Part shown: positions 41,360 to 50,520 of the stretch, piece by piece
Numbering within the stretch: the stretch's first letter is position 1
Layout: every line of letters begins with the position of its first letter
Assembly: GCF_008065375.1 (NCBI RefSeq)
Contig: NZ_VJYI01000002.1
Span: 744,001 to 808,000 of the forward strand
DNA length: 64,000 bases
Source: Nonomuraea sp. SYSU D8015
Lineage (GTDB): Bacteria; Actinomycetota; Actinomycetes; Streptosporangiales; Streptosporangiaceae
Reading direction: 5' to 3'
Notes under the pieces: generated by a model
The model's database searches: none
Told to the model about the DNA's origin: nothing
Seen by the model: only the letters and a program-made list of their open reading frames with translations
Made by a program: the position numbers and the translations under genes

Positions 41360-42790
41360 ATGCTTCGGAGGTTCGGTCAGATCACGGTGCTGCTCGCGCT
41401 GCTCGTCGTCGAGGTGCCGGCCATCGTCCTGTCCGTCGTCATGCTGATCTTGGCGGTGGCGATGGGCATGGTCTTCCTGTTCCCGCCGCAGGCGCGGATG
41501 GTCAGGAGGCTGGCGGAGCTGAACAGGCGGCTGATGCGCGCGTGGACGGGCATCCCGATCGAGGCCCCGTACCTCCCCAAACCCCCGCCCCCGGTGCCGC
41601 AGGCGGACGGTCTCTACCGTTCCGACCGCACCCTCTACAAGTCACCGCGCATCCCGGCCTGGAACGACCGCTGGAAGTGGCTGATCTCCGACCCGGCGAC
41701 CTGGCGCGACGACCTCTGGCTGCTGCTGGAGCCCTTGGTGAAGGGGGCGCTGTTACCGCTGTTCGCCCTGCTCCCGCAGCAGGGACTGCGTCTTTACGCG
41801 CTCTGGAGCAACCTGATGCTCGGCGCGACTGCCGCGAGCCGCCTGGCCGGCCAGGTGACCCACCTCAGGCGCACCCGCAACCTGGCGACCGACTCCCAGG
41901 CGGCCGAGATGCGCAGGATCGAGCGTGACCTGCACGACGGCACGCAGGCCAGGCTGGTGGCGATCGGCATGACGCTGGGCGCGGTCGAACAGCTGGTCGA
42001 CGACGACCCGGCGGCGGCCAAGGCGCTGCTGTCCAAGGCCAGGGAGGCCTCCTCGGAGACGCTGACCGAGCTGCGCCGGGTCATCCGCGGCATCCATCCT
42101 CCGGTGCTGGCCGAACGGGGGCTCGCCGACGCCGTACGCGCGCTCGCCATGGACAGCCCGATGCGGGTCACCGTCGAGGTGGACCTGCCGCACAGGCCCG
42201 AGCCGCCGGTGGAGGCGGCGGCGTACTTCGCCGTCAGCGAGCTGCTCTCCAACGCCGCCCGACACGGCGACGCCAGGTCGGCCGTCGTGGACATCAGCTC
42301 CAACGGCCCCGACCTGCGCATCACGGTCACCGACGACGGCATGGGCGGCGCCGACCCCTCCAAGGGCAGCGGCCTGGCCGGCATCGAACGACGGCTGGCC
42401 GCCTTCGACGGGGTTCTCGCGCTGAACAGTCCGCCCGGCGGCCCCACCACCGTGACGATGGTGTTGTCCAAGGCACTGCCGGACCACTGGGCGGGCGACC
42501 TCACCAGGCTTCCCCGCCACAAGTCGATCATTGTCGGTCTCCTGTGGGCGACCGCCTGGTGCCCGACCTTCCCACAGGGATTCGTACCGGCCATCTTCAA
42601 GATCTTCGGTATCGACGAGAAAACCTGGTTCCTCGCGCTGCACCTTCCCGAGGTCTGGCAGTGGCCGGTGATCATTGGCATGATCTCGCTAGGCCTCACC
42701 ATGCATGTCATGGCCATTCGCATCCCCGCGACACACAATCGGGAGCGCTGGATGGCGGAGGCGACGCCGACCAAACCCTGGTGCTCATGA
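41360..42790 (+). CDS. Sensor histidine kinase, HisKA_3 (NarL partner)
   Basis: 476 aa. N-terminal TM segments (ITVLLALLVVEVPAIVLSVV), a second membrane region around LLLEPLVKGALLPLFALLP, the phosphoacceptor helix ERDLHDGTQARLVAIGMTLG (His), a HATPase with N-box ELLSNAARHGDAR and G-box TDDGMGGADPSKGSGLAG, and, unusually, a C-terminal hydrophobic region after the ATPase. It phosphorylates the overlapping response regulator. Divergent from the ABC-2 exporter. Confidence 0.9.
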   Translation: MLRRFGQITVLLALLVVEVPAIVLSVVMLILAVAMGMVFLFPPQARMVRRLAELNRRLMRAWTGIPIEAPYLPKPPPPVPQADGLYRSDRTLYKSPRIPAWNDRWKWLISDPATWRDDLWLLLEPLVKGALLPLFALLPQQGLRLYALWSNLMLGATAASRLAGQVTHLRRTRNLATDSQAAEMRRIERDLHDGTQARLVAIGMTLGAVEQLVDDDPAAAKALLSKAREASSETLTELRRVIRGIHPPVLAERGLADAVRALAMDSPMRVTVEVDLPHRPEPPVEAAAYFAVSELLSNAARHGDARSAVVDISSNGPDLRITVTDDGMGGADPSKGSGLAGIERRLAAFDGVLALNSPPGGPTTVTMVLSKALPDHWAGDLTRLPRHKSIIVGLLWATAWCPTFPQGFVPAIFKIFGIDEKTWFLALHLPEVWQWPVIIGMISLGLTMHVMAIRIPATHNRERWMAEATPTKPWCS

Positions 42791-43440
42791 ACCGCGTGCT
42801 CATCGCCGAAGACCTCTACCTGCTCAGAGACGGGCTGGTGCACCTGCTGCAGGCGCACGGCTTCACGGTCGTGGGCGCCGTCGAGAGCGGACCCGAACTG
42901 CTGAAGGGCCTCATGGAGCTGCGTCCCGACGTGTCCATCGTGGACGTGCGGCTGCCGCCGACGTTCACCGACGAGGGCTTGCAGGCCGCGCTCGCGGCCA
43001 GGAAGTCGGTGCCGGGCCTGCCGATCCTCGTGCTGTCCCAGCACGTCGAGCAGCTGTACGCCCGCGAGCTCCTGGCCGACGGCTCCGGCGGCATCGGCTA
43101 CCTGCTCAAGGACCGTGTGTTCAACGCCGAGCAGTTCATCGACGCGGTACGCCGGGTCGCCGCCGGCGGCACCGCCATGGACCCTGAGGTCATCGCCAAG
43201 CTGCTGGCCAGTAACGCCAGGCACGAGCCGCTGGCCGCGCTCACGCCGCGCGAGCGGGAGGTGCTGGAGGCCATGGCGGAAGGGCGGTCGAACGCCGCGA
43301 TCTCCCAGCGGCTCTACCTCAGCGAGAGTGCGGTGGCCAAGCACACCGCCAACATCTTCGCCAAGCTGGGCCTCGCGCCGTCGGACGACGACAACCGGCG
43401 GGTGCTGGCCGTCCTCGCGTACCTCAACAGCCGTAGCTGA
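42787..43440 (+). CDS. LuxR/NarL-family response regulator
   Basis: 217 aa. Receiver domain (VLIAEDLYLLRDGLV; phosphoacceptor Asp in VSIVDVRLPP; conserved Lys in GYLLKDRV) and C-terminal LuxR HTH (LTPREREVLEAMAEGRSNAA, ESAVAKHTANIFAKLG). ATG overlaps the kinase stop (ATGA). Likely target: the divergent ABC exporter. Confidence 0.92.
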   Translation: MNRVLIAEDLYLLRDGLVHLLQAHGFTVVGAVESGPELLKGLMELRPDVSIVDVRLPPTFTDEGLQAALAARKSVPGLPILVLSQHVEQLYARELLADGSGGIGYLLKDRVFNAEQFIDAVRRVAAGGTAMDPEVIAKLLASNARHEPLAALTPREREVLEAMAEGRSNAAISQRLYLSESAVAKHTANIFAKLGLAPSDDDNRRVLAVLAYLNSRS

Positions 43441-43508
43441 CCCGCCCCGTCCTGTCGGTGCCCTCGGCTATTTTCATAGAGGCACGGCGCGACGAAGGGG
43501 TGTAACAG

Positions 43509-44606
43509 GTGAAAATCCGTGTTAACCGCGATGTACTGGCAGAGGCGGTGGCATGGGCCGCTCGAGTCCTGCCCAGCCGCCCTGTGGTGCCGGTCCTGTC
43601 CGGGCTGTTGCTGGAGGCAGGCGAGGAGCTGAGCCTGTCCGCGTTCGACTACGACGTCTCCGCCAGGGCCGCGATCGACGCCGACGTGGCCGAGGAGGGC
43701 AGCGTGCTGATCCCCGGCCGGCTGCTGGCCGAGATCAGCCGGAGCCTGCCCGCCGACGACGTGGAGATCGTCACCGAAGGCCAAGAGGCGGTGCTGACCT
43801 GCGGAAGCGCCGAGTTCGGGCTCGTCACCATGCCGGTCGAGGACTTTCCGACCCTGCCGACGATGCCGCCCAGCATCGGCGCCGTCGGCGGCGGCGTGTT
43901 CGCCTCCGCGGTCGCCCAGGTCGCCCCCGCCGCCAGCCGCGACGACACGCTGCCGATGCTCACCGGCATCCGCGTCGACATCGAGGGCGAGTCCGTGGCG
44001 ATGGCGGCCACCGACCGCTACCGCATCGCGGCCCGCGATTTCACCTGGCGCCCAGCCGGGGCCGACGTTGCCGTGTCGGCGATGGTGCCCGCGCGGGTGC
44101 TGGTCGAGATCGCCAAGTCGCTGCGCGGCGGCGAGGTGTCGATCGCGATGGGCGATGGGGTGGCCGGGTTCGAGAGCGTGGGGCGCAGCACGACCGTGCG
44201 GCTGCTCGACGAGCAGTTCATCGACTACCGCTCCAGGCTGGCCACCGACTGGTCGATCAGGGCCGACGTGCCTGTGACGCCGTTCGTCAACGCGATAAAG
44301 CGGGTGGCCCTGGTGGCCGAGCGCAACACCGCGATCCGGCTGTCGTTCACGCAGGGGCAGGTGCTGATCCAGGCCGGCGGGGGCGACATCGGGCGCGGGA
44401 CCGAGGTGGTCGAGTGCGAGCTTCGAGGGGACGACATCCAGATCGCGTTCCAGTCGCAGTTCCTGCTCGACGGGCTGGTGGGGATCGAGACGGATCTGGC
44501 CCGCATCAACCTGGAGTCACCCACCCGGCCCGCCCTCATCCAGGACGTGCCAGGCGACGCCCAGCCCGCCTTCCGCTACCTGGTCATGTCCCTCCGCCAA
44601 AGCTGA
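43509..44606 (+). CDS. DNA polymerase III beta-clamp paralogue
   Basis: 365 aa. Three-domain sliding-clamp pattern: KIRVNRDVLAEAVAWAARVL, then MLTGIRVDIEGESVAMAATD with YRIAAR (domain 2), and a C-terminal RYLVMSLRQS like the MP(M/V)R end of DnaN. It stands alone among signalling genes, not in the dnaA-dnaN-recF locus, so it is an accessory clamp rather than the main dnaN. GTG start at 43509. Confidence 0.85.
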   Translation: MKIRVNRDVLAEAVAWAARVLPSRPVVPVLSGLLLEAGEELSLSAFDYDVSARAAIDADVAEEGSVLIPGRLLAEISRSLPADDVEIVTEGQEAVLTCGSAEFGLVTMPVEDFPTLPTMPPSIGAVGGGVFASAVAQVAPAASRDDTLPMLTGIRVDIEGESVAMAATDRYRIAARDFTWRPAGADVAVSAMVPARVLVEIAKSLRGGEVSIAMGDGVAGFESVGRSTTVRLLDEQFIDYRSRLATDWSIRADVPVTPFVNAIKRVALVAERNTAIRLSFTQGQVLIQAGGGDIGRGTEVVECELRGDDIQIAFQSQFLLDGLVGIETDLARINLESPTRPALIQDVPGDAQPAFRYLVMSLRQS

Positions 44607-45307
44607 GCCTCACCCGCCGGGGCGAACGTCCCAGCGGGACTGCCTGACGTGCCGATGGTCCGTCGGCTCTGGCCTGCCACCTGCTCCCCAGTGACGTCCG
44701 GGCCATAGAGCGGGGCGCATTGTGCGGTGGGCTCAGAGCAGGGTGCACTGGGCCGCCGCGCCGCCGCCCCACCGGGTCACGCGCTACCACCACGCGCGCC
44801 GCCGTGCCGTCGGGATACGAGGTCACGCCGCAGGGGGAGCCCTGCCGCCATCTCGCACGCCACCATGCACCACCCCCGACAGGGCCCTCACCCCTGACGC
44901 GCCGTGTCGGCGAGAAGGCACACGGCGGGGTCCGGCGCAATGCGGACGGCGGCCAGCCCCACACGCCACAACGGCAGCACAGTCGTTTCAGCTGCGGCAC
45001 CTCCCGTGTTCCGGCGCCCGTGCTCCTGCACTCCGTTCCGGCGCCCTGTTGCTTCGGTGCCCGGTGCCGGGTGTTCCGGCCCTGCTTCGGCCCTGCTTCG
45101 GCCCCCGCGCATCGGCGCCCCGTGCTCATACGCCCCGTGCTTATACACTGGCTGCTCCTGCACCGCGTGCTCCTGCACCCACATTCCGCATAGGCGGCGC
45201 TATGACACGGTGGCGGGGGGATGGTGGAGGGACGCTGCGGGAGGCCGACGTCCCTGGCCGCCGATGCCGGCAAAGGGGCTGACGGGGGTGGGCTGGGGTG
45301 GGCCGAT
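44607..45307. other. Gene-free 0.7-kb region with short degenerate repeats
   Basis: Several long frames cross it on both strands but none resembles a protein. It contains CTGCTTCGGCC twice in tandem, repeated CGTGCTCCTGCAC and CCCCGTGCT(C/T)ATAC units (about 45000-45180). It may be a decayed gene or an untranslated region between the clamp paralogue and marR. Confidence 0.4.
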
Positions 45308-45760
45308 TCAGTCCGTGGTCGTCTGGCGGTCGGCGACCAGCTTGAAGACCCGCTTGAAGTCGGCGTACGCCTGCTCACCCACCGCCCGGGCATGTTCCGC
45401 CTCCAAGGCCGCGACGATCGCGTCCGACTTGGCCATGTGATCCCGCCCCTTCTCCGTGGGCACGATCAACTTGGCGCGGCGGTCGGCCGGATCCGGCCGG
45501 CGTTCGACGTACCCGAGTTCGACCAACTCGTCCACCAGCGTGCCGATGACCTGCTTATGCTGCCCCGACTGCGCCGCCAGGTCGGTGGCCCTGCTGCCTT
45601 CCTCGTCCAGATACGCCATCACCGCACCGTGCCGCGGCCTCACCTCCGGATGCCCCTGCTCGCTCAGCCTGGTGAACATCTCCCGCTGCAGGCTGAAAAG
45701 GGTACGGCTGGACAGGATGCCGAGATCGGGCTCCTCCTGCTTGCGCTGACTCCTGCGCAC
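45308..45760 (-). CDS. MarR family transcriptional regulator
   Basis: 150 aa winged-helix regulator: RPRHGAVMAYLDEEGSRATD, LAAQSGQHKQVIGTLVDELV, and the wing YVERRPDPADRRAKLIVPTE. Divergent from the monooxygenase/NmrA pair, with direct repeats between them, so it probably represses both directions until it binds a ligand. GTG start at 45760. Confidence 0.9.
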   Translation of the reverse strand: MRRSQRKQEEPDLGILSSRTLFSLQREMFTRLSEQGHPEVRPRHGAVMAYLDEEGSRATDLAAQSGQHKQVIGTLVDELVELGYVERRPDPADRRAKLIVPTEKGRDHMAKSDAIVAALEAEHARAVGEQAYADFKRVFKLVADRQTTTD

Positions 45761-45777
45761 CTCACACGCTCCATTTA

Positions 45778-45814
45778 GTCACTAATCTTGACGGTCACTA
45801 ATTCTTACTATACT
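45778..45814. promoter_or_regulatory. Divergent promoter with direct repeats (MarR target)
   Basis: GTCACTAAT occurs at 45778-45786 and 45794-45802 (16-bp period). A promoter TTGACG (45788-45793) and TATACT (45809-45814), 15 bp apart, reads towards the monooxygenase; the repeats flank and overlap its -35. Confidence 0.55.
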
Positions 45815-45822
45815 GTCGTGGC

Positions 45823-46110
45823 ATGACGACAACGGTGGAACTCACCAGGTTCCGCGTCTCTCCCGACCGGGCCGACCAGCTCCTGGCTGCCCGTCCGGGG
45901 ATGATCGCGGATTTCCAGGCCGACCGGGCCGGATTCCTGGGCGCCAAGCTGGTCCGCGTGTCCGACGACGAGTGGCTGGACATCGTGGAGTGGCGTACGC
46001 CGGAGGACTTCGCCGCCTCCCGTGCCAAGGGCGCCAACCGTCCTGGCATCCGTGCCTTTTTCGACCTGATCGACGAACTCGTTTCCATGGAAGAGGGGAC
46101 AGTACGATGA
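45823..46110 (+). CDS. Antibiotic biosynthesis monooxygenase (ABM) domain protein
   Basis: 95 aa ferredoxin-like ABM fold: TTVELTRFRVSPDRADQLLA, FLGAKLVRVSDDEWLDIVEW. Small dimeric oxygenase or quinol-type oxidase. The ATG lies about 9 bp from TATACT, so leader is minimal or absent. Overlaps the NmrA gene (ATGA). Confidence 0.78.
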   Translation: MTTTVELTRFRVSPDRADQLLAARPGMIADFQADRAGFLGAKLVRVSDDEWLDIVEWRTPEDFAASRAKGANRPGIRAFFDLIDELVSMEEGTVR

Positions 46111-46943
46111 CCATCTTGATCACCGGTGCCAACGGCACCGTTTCCAGCGCTGTGCTGCGGTCCTTGGGCGACACGCACGACGTGCGGGTGCTGGTGCGCG
46201 ACGCGGCGAAGGCGCCGTCGGGGGTGGAGGTGGCGGTGGGCGACCTGGACGACCCCGCCACGCTCGACCAGGCCTTCAAGGGTGTGGACACGTTGTGGCT
46301 GCTGACCGCGATGGGCCCGCAGGCGCCGCATGCCAGCATGAACGCCGTCTGGGCGGCGAGAAAGGCTGGAGTCGGCCACGTGGTGCGCATGTCGGCCGTC
46401 GGCGCGGCCCACGACGCGCCGACCCGCAACGGCCGGCTGCACGCGCTTTCCGACGTCGAGCTCGCGGCCTCGGGCCTCGCCTGGACCGTCATCCGCCCGG
46501 CCTTCTTCATGCAGAACCTTTTCGGCTCGGTCAACGGCGACACCCTCTACGGCGCGACGGGCGAGGGCAGGCTGGGCCTGATCGACGTGCGTGACATCGG
46601 CGACTTCGCCGCCGCGGTCCTGCGTGACCCCACGCCGCACAAGGGCAAGACCTACACTCTCACGGGCCCGGCCAGCATCTCACTACGGGAGGCGGCCGCT
46701 GACCTGGAGCAGGTGTACGGCACGCCGATCGCCTACCAGCCGGTCACGCCGGACGACGCCTACCGTTCGATGCTGGAGGCCGGGCTGTCGGAATGGATGG
46801 CCGCGGTCAACAGGGAGTACCTCACGGCGTACTCGCAGGGGTGGGGCGATTTCACCACTTCGACGTACGAGGAGGTGATGGGCCGCCCCGGCAGGTCGTT
46901 CACCGACTTCGCCAAGGATCACGCGGCCCAGATCCGCCCCTGA
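46107..46943 (+). CDS. NmrA-like NAD(P)-binding SDR protein
   Basis: 278 aa. Rossmann start MTILITGANGTVSSAVLRSL, GDLDDPATLDQAFKGVDTLW, and WTVIRPAFFMQNL as in NmrA/QOR2-type proteins that sense redox state or reduce quinones. Translationally coupled to the ABM protein; the pair plus MarR looks like a quinone/electrophile response unit. Confidence 0.85.
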   Translation: MTILITGANGTVSSAVLRSLGDTHDVRVLVRDAAKAPSGVEVAVGDLDDPATLDQAFKGVDTLWLLTAMGPQAPHASMNAVWAARKAGVGHVVRMSAVGAAHDAPTRNGRLHALSDVELAASGLAWTVIRPAFFMQNLFGSVNGDTLYGATGEGRLGLIDVRDIGDFAAAVLRDPTPHKGKTYTLTGPASISLREAAADLEQVYGTPIAYQPVTPDDAYRSMLEAGLSEWMAAVNREYLTAYSQGWGDFTTSTYEEVMGRPGRSFTDFAKDHAAQIRP

Positions 46944-46953
46944 CCACCACGCT

Positions 46954-46984
46954 CTGGAGACAGCGCCCACCGCGCTGTCTCCAG
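46954..46984 (+). terminator. Terminator after the NmrA gene
   Basis: 13-bp perfect stem CTGGAGACAGCGC / GCGCTGTCTCCAG with a 5-base loop, 11 bp after the stop. Confidence 0.75.
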
Positions 46985-47129
46985 GAGGGAGGGGAGGCGG
47001 CGGACGGGCGATTGGCGGCAGGCGAAAGGACCACGCCGACAGGCGGCCGTGGACTCCAGAACCGCAGACGCTTCAATGGACGGATGCCCATTAACCGCAT
47101 CCGCCCGTCAACAGGGACGGGCCGACGGG

Positions 47130-47804
47130 TCAGGACTCGGTGAGGGCGATGAGGATGTGCTCCATGCAGGCGTGTCCCGCCCGCTCGGCCGCCGAAGCGT
47201 CCCCGGCCGCGATGGCCCGGGCGATCGCGTCGTGCGGGATGTAGCTCTTGTTCAGCGACGTCCCGGCGGCCGTGATGCTGGCACGCAGCGCCGCCGAGAA
47301 GTCCTCGTACAGGTCGATGAGCACGAGGTTGTGCGTGGCGTGCGCGACCGCCATGTGGAAGGCCAGGTCCGCCTCGACGAACAGGTCGGGGTCGTCCAGC
47401 TCCCAGGCGCGGTCGCGCTCAGCCAGTGCGGCCTCGATGCGCACGATGTCCTCGTCCGTGCGCCGGGTGGCGGCCAGGCGCGCGGACTCGACCTCGAGCG
47501 CCCGGCGCACCTCCAGGATCTCCAGCTGCTCGGCCTGCTTCAGCCGCCGCAGCATGGCGCCTGAGAGCTCGCTGGTGGCGCGGACGTAAGTGCCGTCGCC
47601 CTGACGGCACTCCAGCAGCCCGGCGTGCGTGAGCGCGCGTACGGCCTCGCGAACGGTGTTGCGGCCCACCCCGAGCTGCTCGGCGAGCACCGTCTCGGTG
47701 GGGATCTTGCCGTTCATCTGCCACGTCCCTGAGGTGATCTGCTCCTTGAGCTGGTCGATCACCTGGTCGACGAGCGAAGCCCGCTGCGCCGTACGCAGAC
47801 TCAC
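47130..47804 (-). CDS. FadR-type GntR transcriptional regulator
   Basis: 224 aa. N-terminal wHTH (PTETVLAEQLGVGRNTVREA, GDGTYVR) and all-helical FCD effector domain with metal-ligand His residues (EADLAFHMAVAHATHNLVL, AGHACMEHILIA). No catabolic gene is adjacent, so its target is distant. GTG at 47804. Confidence 0.88.
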   Translation of the reverse strand: MSLRTAQRASLVDQVIDQLKEQITSGTWQMNGKIPTETVLAEQLGVGRNTVREAVRALTHAGLLECRQGDGTYVRATSELSGAMLRRLKQAEQLEILEVRRALEVESARLAATRRTDEDIVRIEAALAERDRAWELDDPDLFVEADLAFHMAVAHATHNLVLIDLYEDFSAALRASITAAGTSLNKSYIPHDAIARAIAAGDASAAERAGHACMEHILIALTES

Positions 47805-47904
47805 AGTCCGCCTCCTCCGGGGAAACCAATCATCCTATGAGTCAATGACTGGTAGACCCTAATTATTCCAGACTGAAAACGCCAAATCTGGAAGCTTCCG
47901 GAGA

Positions 47905-49248
47905 TCAGCGAGAAACTATGGCGCCAGCCGTCACCCCCGCCATGGCGGAGCGAACTCCGGCAGCTTCGAGCGCCTTACGATATGCGGCCGTCTGCTGAGC
48001 CACGGACCCGACCCTGCCATAGAGGTCGCCCAGCTCCCGCCAGCAGCGGGCGGCCTGCCGGTCAGACCCGAACACCGACCGGTCCAGCCCGTTGAGCATC
48101 CGCTGTGCCGTGTCGAGGTCTGCGGCGGCGTCCCCGCCCTGGGAGAGCGCCACGGTGGCGAGCAGGAGACGCGCCTCGGCAGGCGTTGTGCCGGCCTGGT
48201 CGGGTGACAGCTCCTGCGCGGCGTGCGCCAGCTCGGCGGCGCGTGCCGCGTCGCCCGCCCGCAGCCGGACCCGCGCGTGGACGACGAGGCTCTCGCCGTA
48301 TTCGCGCGTGGTGGTGGGGAAGGCGGCGAAGACCTTGGACGCGGCCGCGATGAGCCGCTCTGCCTCGTCGATCGGCGCCGTGGGGATCCGGGACCAGTGC
48401 ATCGCGGCCCGGGCGAGCTGCAGCGCCAGCCGGGACTCGCGGCCGGCCATGATCGCGTCGTCGGCCAGGCGGACTGCCAGCGCGGAGTCCTCCCCGGCGG
48501 CGGCCGCGGCGCTCGCGTGCCACAGCGCGTGGATCTCTCCGGAACGGTCCACAACGTGCGGAACGCCGGCCGTGTCGAGCACCCGCTTGACGTACGCCAG
48601 CTCGGGGGAGTCGCTCTCACGCTCGCCGCGTGCCTCGACGAGCGCGGCGGCCAGGTCGATGGAGATCTCGCCCTCGTTGATGGACAGCCGCTCGGCCTGC
48701 TCCAGGGCGTAGGCCGCCAGGTCGCGGGCCCGCAGCCGGTCGCCCGCCCGCTGGTAGCAGCGGCTCAGCGCGATGGTGAGCGGCAGGTCGGCCAGCCGCT
48801 CGGGGTGCGCGGCCGCTTCCCTGCGCAGGCGCTCGAACGCCTCCACGGCCTGGCCGAGACGACCCTGGGCCTCGAGAGCACGCGCCCTGCCGAACCGGGC
48901 CTGCGCCGTCAGCATGGCGTTTTCCTCGTCGGCCGCCTTCACGATCTCGGTGAAGCGGTCGGCGGCGATGACGGGGTCGCCGTGCTGGAGCTCGAGCTCG
49001 GCATGCCGCAGCCCTAGCTCGGTGTCGATGCGCTGCCGAGGCTCGATCCCGTGAAGGAGGAACTCGGTGGTGCATCCGAGCCGCTCGGCGAGCAGCCGAG
49101 CCACGACAGGAGTCGGCGTGCGCTTACCCGACTCAATGAGCGAGACATAACTGTCAGACAGGTCGGGTCCGGCCAACTGGGCCTGCGACATCCGCCTGTT
49201 CAGCCGCAATCCACGGACGCGGTCACCGATGGTTCCCTGACTCGGCAT
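47905..49248 (-). CDS. XRE-family HTH regulator with TPR-like repeats
   Basis: 447 aa. HTH_3 domain at residues 5-60 (GDRVRGLRLNRRMSQAQLAG, DSYVSLIESGKRTPTP), then a long Ala/Leu/Arg helical repeat region (TPR-like units such as ADRFTEIVKAADEENAMLTA and AVEAFERLRREAAAHPERLA). This architecture is common in actinomycete regulators of development or quorum-type peptide sensing. ATG 49248 is preferred; TTG 49260 is four codons earlier. Confidence 0.8.
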   Translation of the reverse strand: MPSQGTIGDRVRGLRLNRRMSQAQLAGPDLSDSYVSLIESGKRTPTPVVARLLAERLGCTTEFLLHGIEPRQRIDTELGLRHAELELQHGDPVIAADRFTEIVKAADEENAMLTAQARFGRARALEAQGRLGQAVEAFERLRREAAAHPERLADLPLTIALSRCYQRAGDRLRARDLAAYALEQAERLSINEGEISIDLAAALVEARGERESDSPELAYVKRVLDTAGVPHVVDRSGEIHALWHASAAAAAGEDSALAVRLADDAIMAGRESRLALQLARAAMHWSRIPTAPIDEAERLIAAASKVFAAFPTTTREYGESLVVHARVRLRAGDAARAAELAHAAQELSPDQAGTTPAEARLLLATVALSQGGDAAADLDTAQRMLNGLDRSVFGSDRQAARCWRELGDLYGRVGSVAQQTAAYRKALEAAGVRSAMAGVTAGAIVSR

Positions 49249-49344
49249 CTCATCTCTCAAGGCGGGGAAGGGTCAACAACACGCAATGATTGCATGAAGT
49301 AGCCGAATCTGGTATCCCCGCGTGAAGAATTTGCCGCGGGGAGA

Positions 49345-49878
49345 TTAATCGTCGCTGTCGTCCTTGCTGGGGAAAAGCATCTGGCAGACCTCCAGGTACA
49401 GGGTCTCCGGATACGGAATGTACTCGACCGTTGACAGAGCCTGATCCTGACCGGCCGACTCCAGGATGAACTCACCGTAACCGAGCATGCGCCCAAGAAG
49501 AGATCTTTGGAAGCTCATGTCGGTGACCTTGCCCAGGGGCATCATTGCGACCTTGCGCGTGATGAGGCCCGTGGTGAGCAACATCCGCTTGGAAGTCACC
49601 ACAAAGTAATCGACCGACCACTCCGCGACTTTCCATACGAAACGGATCAGCAGCAGAAGCCACAGCCACCAGACGACCACCAGGGCCGTCCCGCCCGCAC
49701 CCTCTCCGCCGAAGAACCTGCTGAGGAGTGCGGCGAGGATCAAGCCGCCGAAAACCTCGGCGACCGGGCGGAGCAGGATGGCGGGGTGCCGCCGGACCAT
49801 GAGGACTTGTTGTTCGTGGGGGAGGAGGTAGCGGTTGACCGACGCCGGGGCGGAGTCCCCGTGGGTCACAAGTCTCAT
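49345..49878 (-). CDS. PH-domain membrane protein (bPH2/DUF304)
   Basis: 177 aa. Two adjacent TM helices (PVAEVFGGLILAALLSRFF; GTALVVVWWLWLLLLIRFVW), then a cytoplasmic bacterial PH domain (YFVVTSKRMLLTTGLITRKV, MPLGKVTDMSFQRSLLGRML). Function unknown. Its start ATG overlaps the stop of the next small gene (ATGA). Confidence 0.82.
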   Translation of the reverse strand: MRLVTHGDSAPASVNRYLLPHEQQVLMVRRHPAILLRPVAEVFGGLILAALLSRFFGGEGAGGTALVVVWWLWLLLLIRFVWKVAEWSVDYFVVTSKRMLLTTGLITRKVAMMPLGKVTDMSFQRSLLGRMLGYGEFILESAGQDQALSTVEYIPYPETLYLEVCQMLFPSKDDSDD

Positions 49879-50033
49879 GACAGGTTGTTCACGAATTGGG
49901 CCAGCGAGTCGCCCGCGTCGAAGACCATGTCGAACGCCCCCTTCACCGCGTCAGCGGCGTCAGCTGGTCGGGCCAGCAGGTAGTACGCCACAAATGCGAT
50001 ACCACCGTATGTGAGGACTTTTTTGACCTGCAC
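49875..50033 (-). CDS. Small membrane-associated protein
   Basis: 52 aa from the GTG at 50033, set by GGAGG 5 bp upstream (an in-frame GTG at 50063 is less likely). One hydrophobic segment (LTYGGIAFVAYYLLARPADA) and an amphipathic tail. Coupled to the PH-domain gene. Confidence 0.6.
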   Translation of the reverse strand: MQVKKVLTYGGIAFVAYYLLARPADAADAVKGAFDMVFDAGDSLAQFVNNLS

Positions 50034-50129
50034 CGTCGCCTCCGTGCCACTTACCCACTCCACCCGCCAACTACATTACCCACCCGGGTGCCCGGGTAAA
50101 GGTGAGTTGGCGGCTTAGTTCTGATCTTG

Positions 50130-50354
50130 TTAGCCGCGTTCGCTGGCCACCAGGGCCAGGACGTGAAGGTGCTTGCGCGCGATGCGTTCGACGAGGCTCG
50201 GATGGGCGTAGCCGGTGACCTCCAGTGCACCGTAGTGCGCCGCCTCGACGCAGCGGGTCACCGTGGTCGTGGAGTGGACGCCGGCGAACTCCTCGCACAG
50301 CACCGCCTCAACCTCCGCGTACGGAGTCGGATTGGCCTCGATGTGCTCGTTCAC
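50130..50354 (-). CDS. Small helical protein, three-helix-bundle dimerisation type
   Basis: 74 aa from the GTG at 50354, behind GAGGTG. Pattern: YAEVEAVLCEEFAGVHSTTT, VTRCVEAAHYGALEVTG, LVERIARKHLHVLALV, resembling short actinobacterial three-helix-bundle proteins often linked to regulation. Identification is tentative. Confidence 0.45.
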   Translation of the reverse strand: MNEHIEANPTPYAEVEAVLCEEFAGVHSTTTVTRCVEAAHYGALEVTGYAHPSLVERIARKHLHVLALVASERG

Positions 50355-50520
50355 GAGGACACCTCGGCACCGGGCATGTCGCTCATCGTGCTCCCCCACG
50401 CGCATGCGGAAGTTGCCTTCCTGTCTCTTCGTACCCACCCAACCACATTATGTAACGAAGCGACGACGCAGGGTGACGATTGCGGGGAGCATCAGGACCG
50501 GTCCAAAGGCCCGTACGCCC

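Noticed and set aside
44584..45393. Long minus-strand frame of 269 codons
   Set aside because: Its composition is shuffled Arg/Pro/Ser/Gly with no domain, it overlaps marR in another frame and has no ribosome-binding site; high GC makes such frames common.
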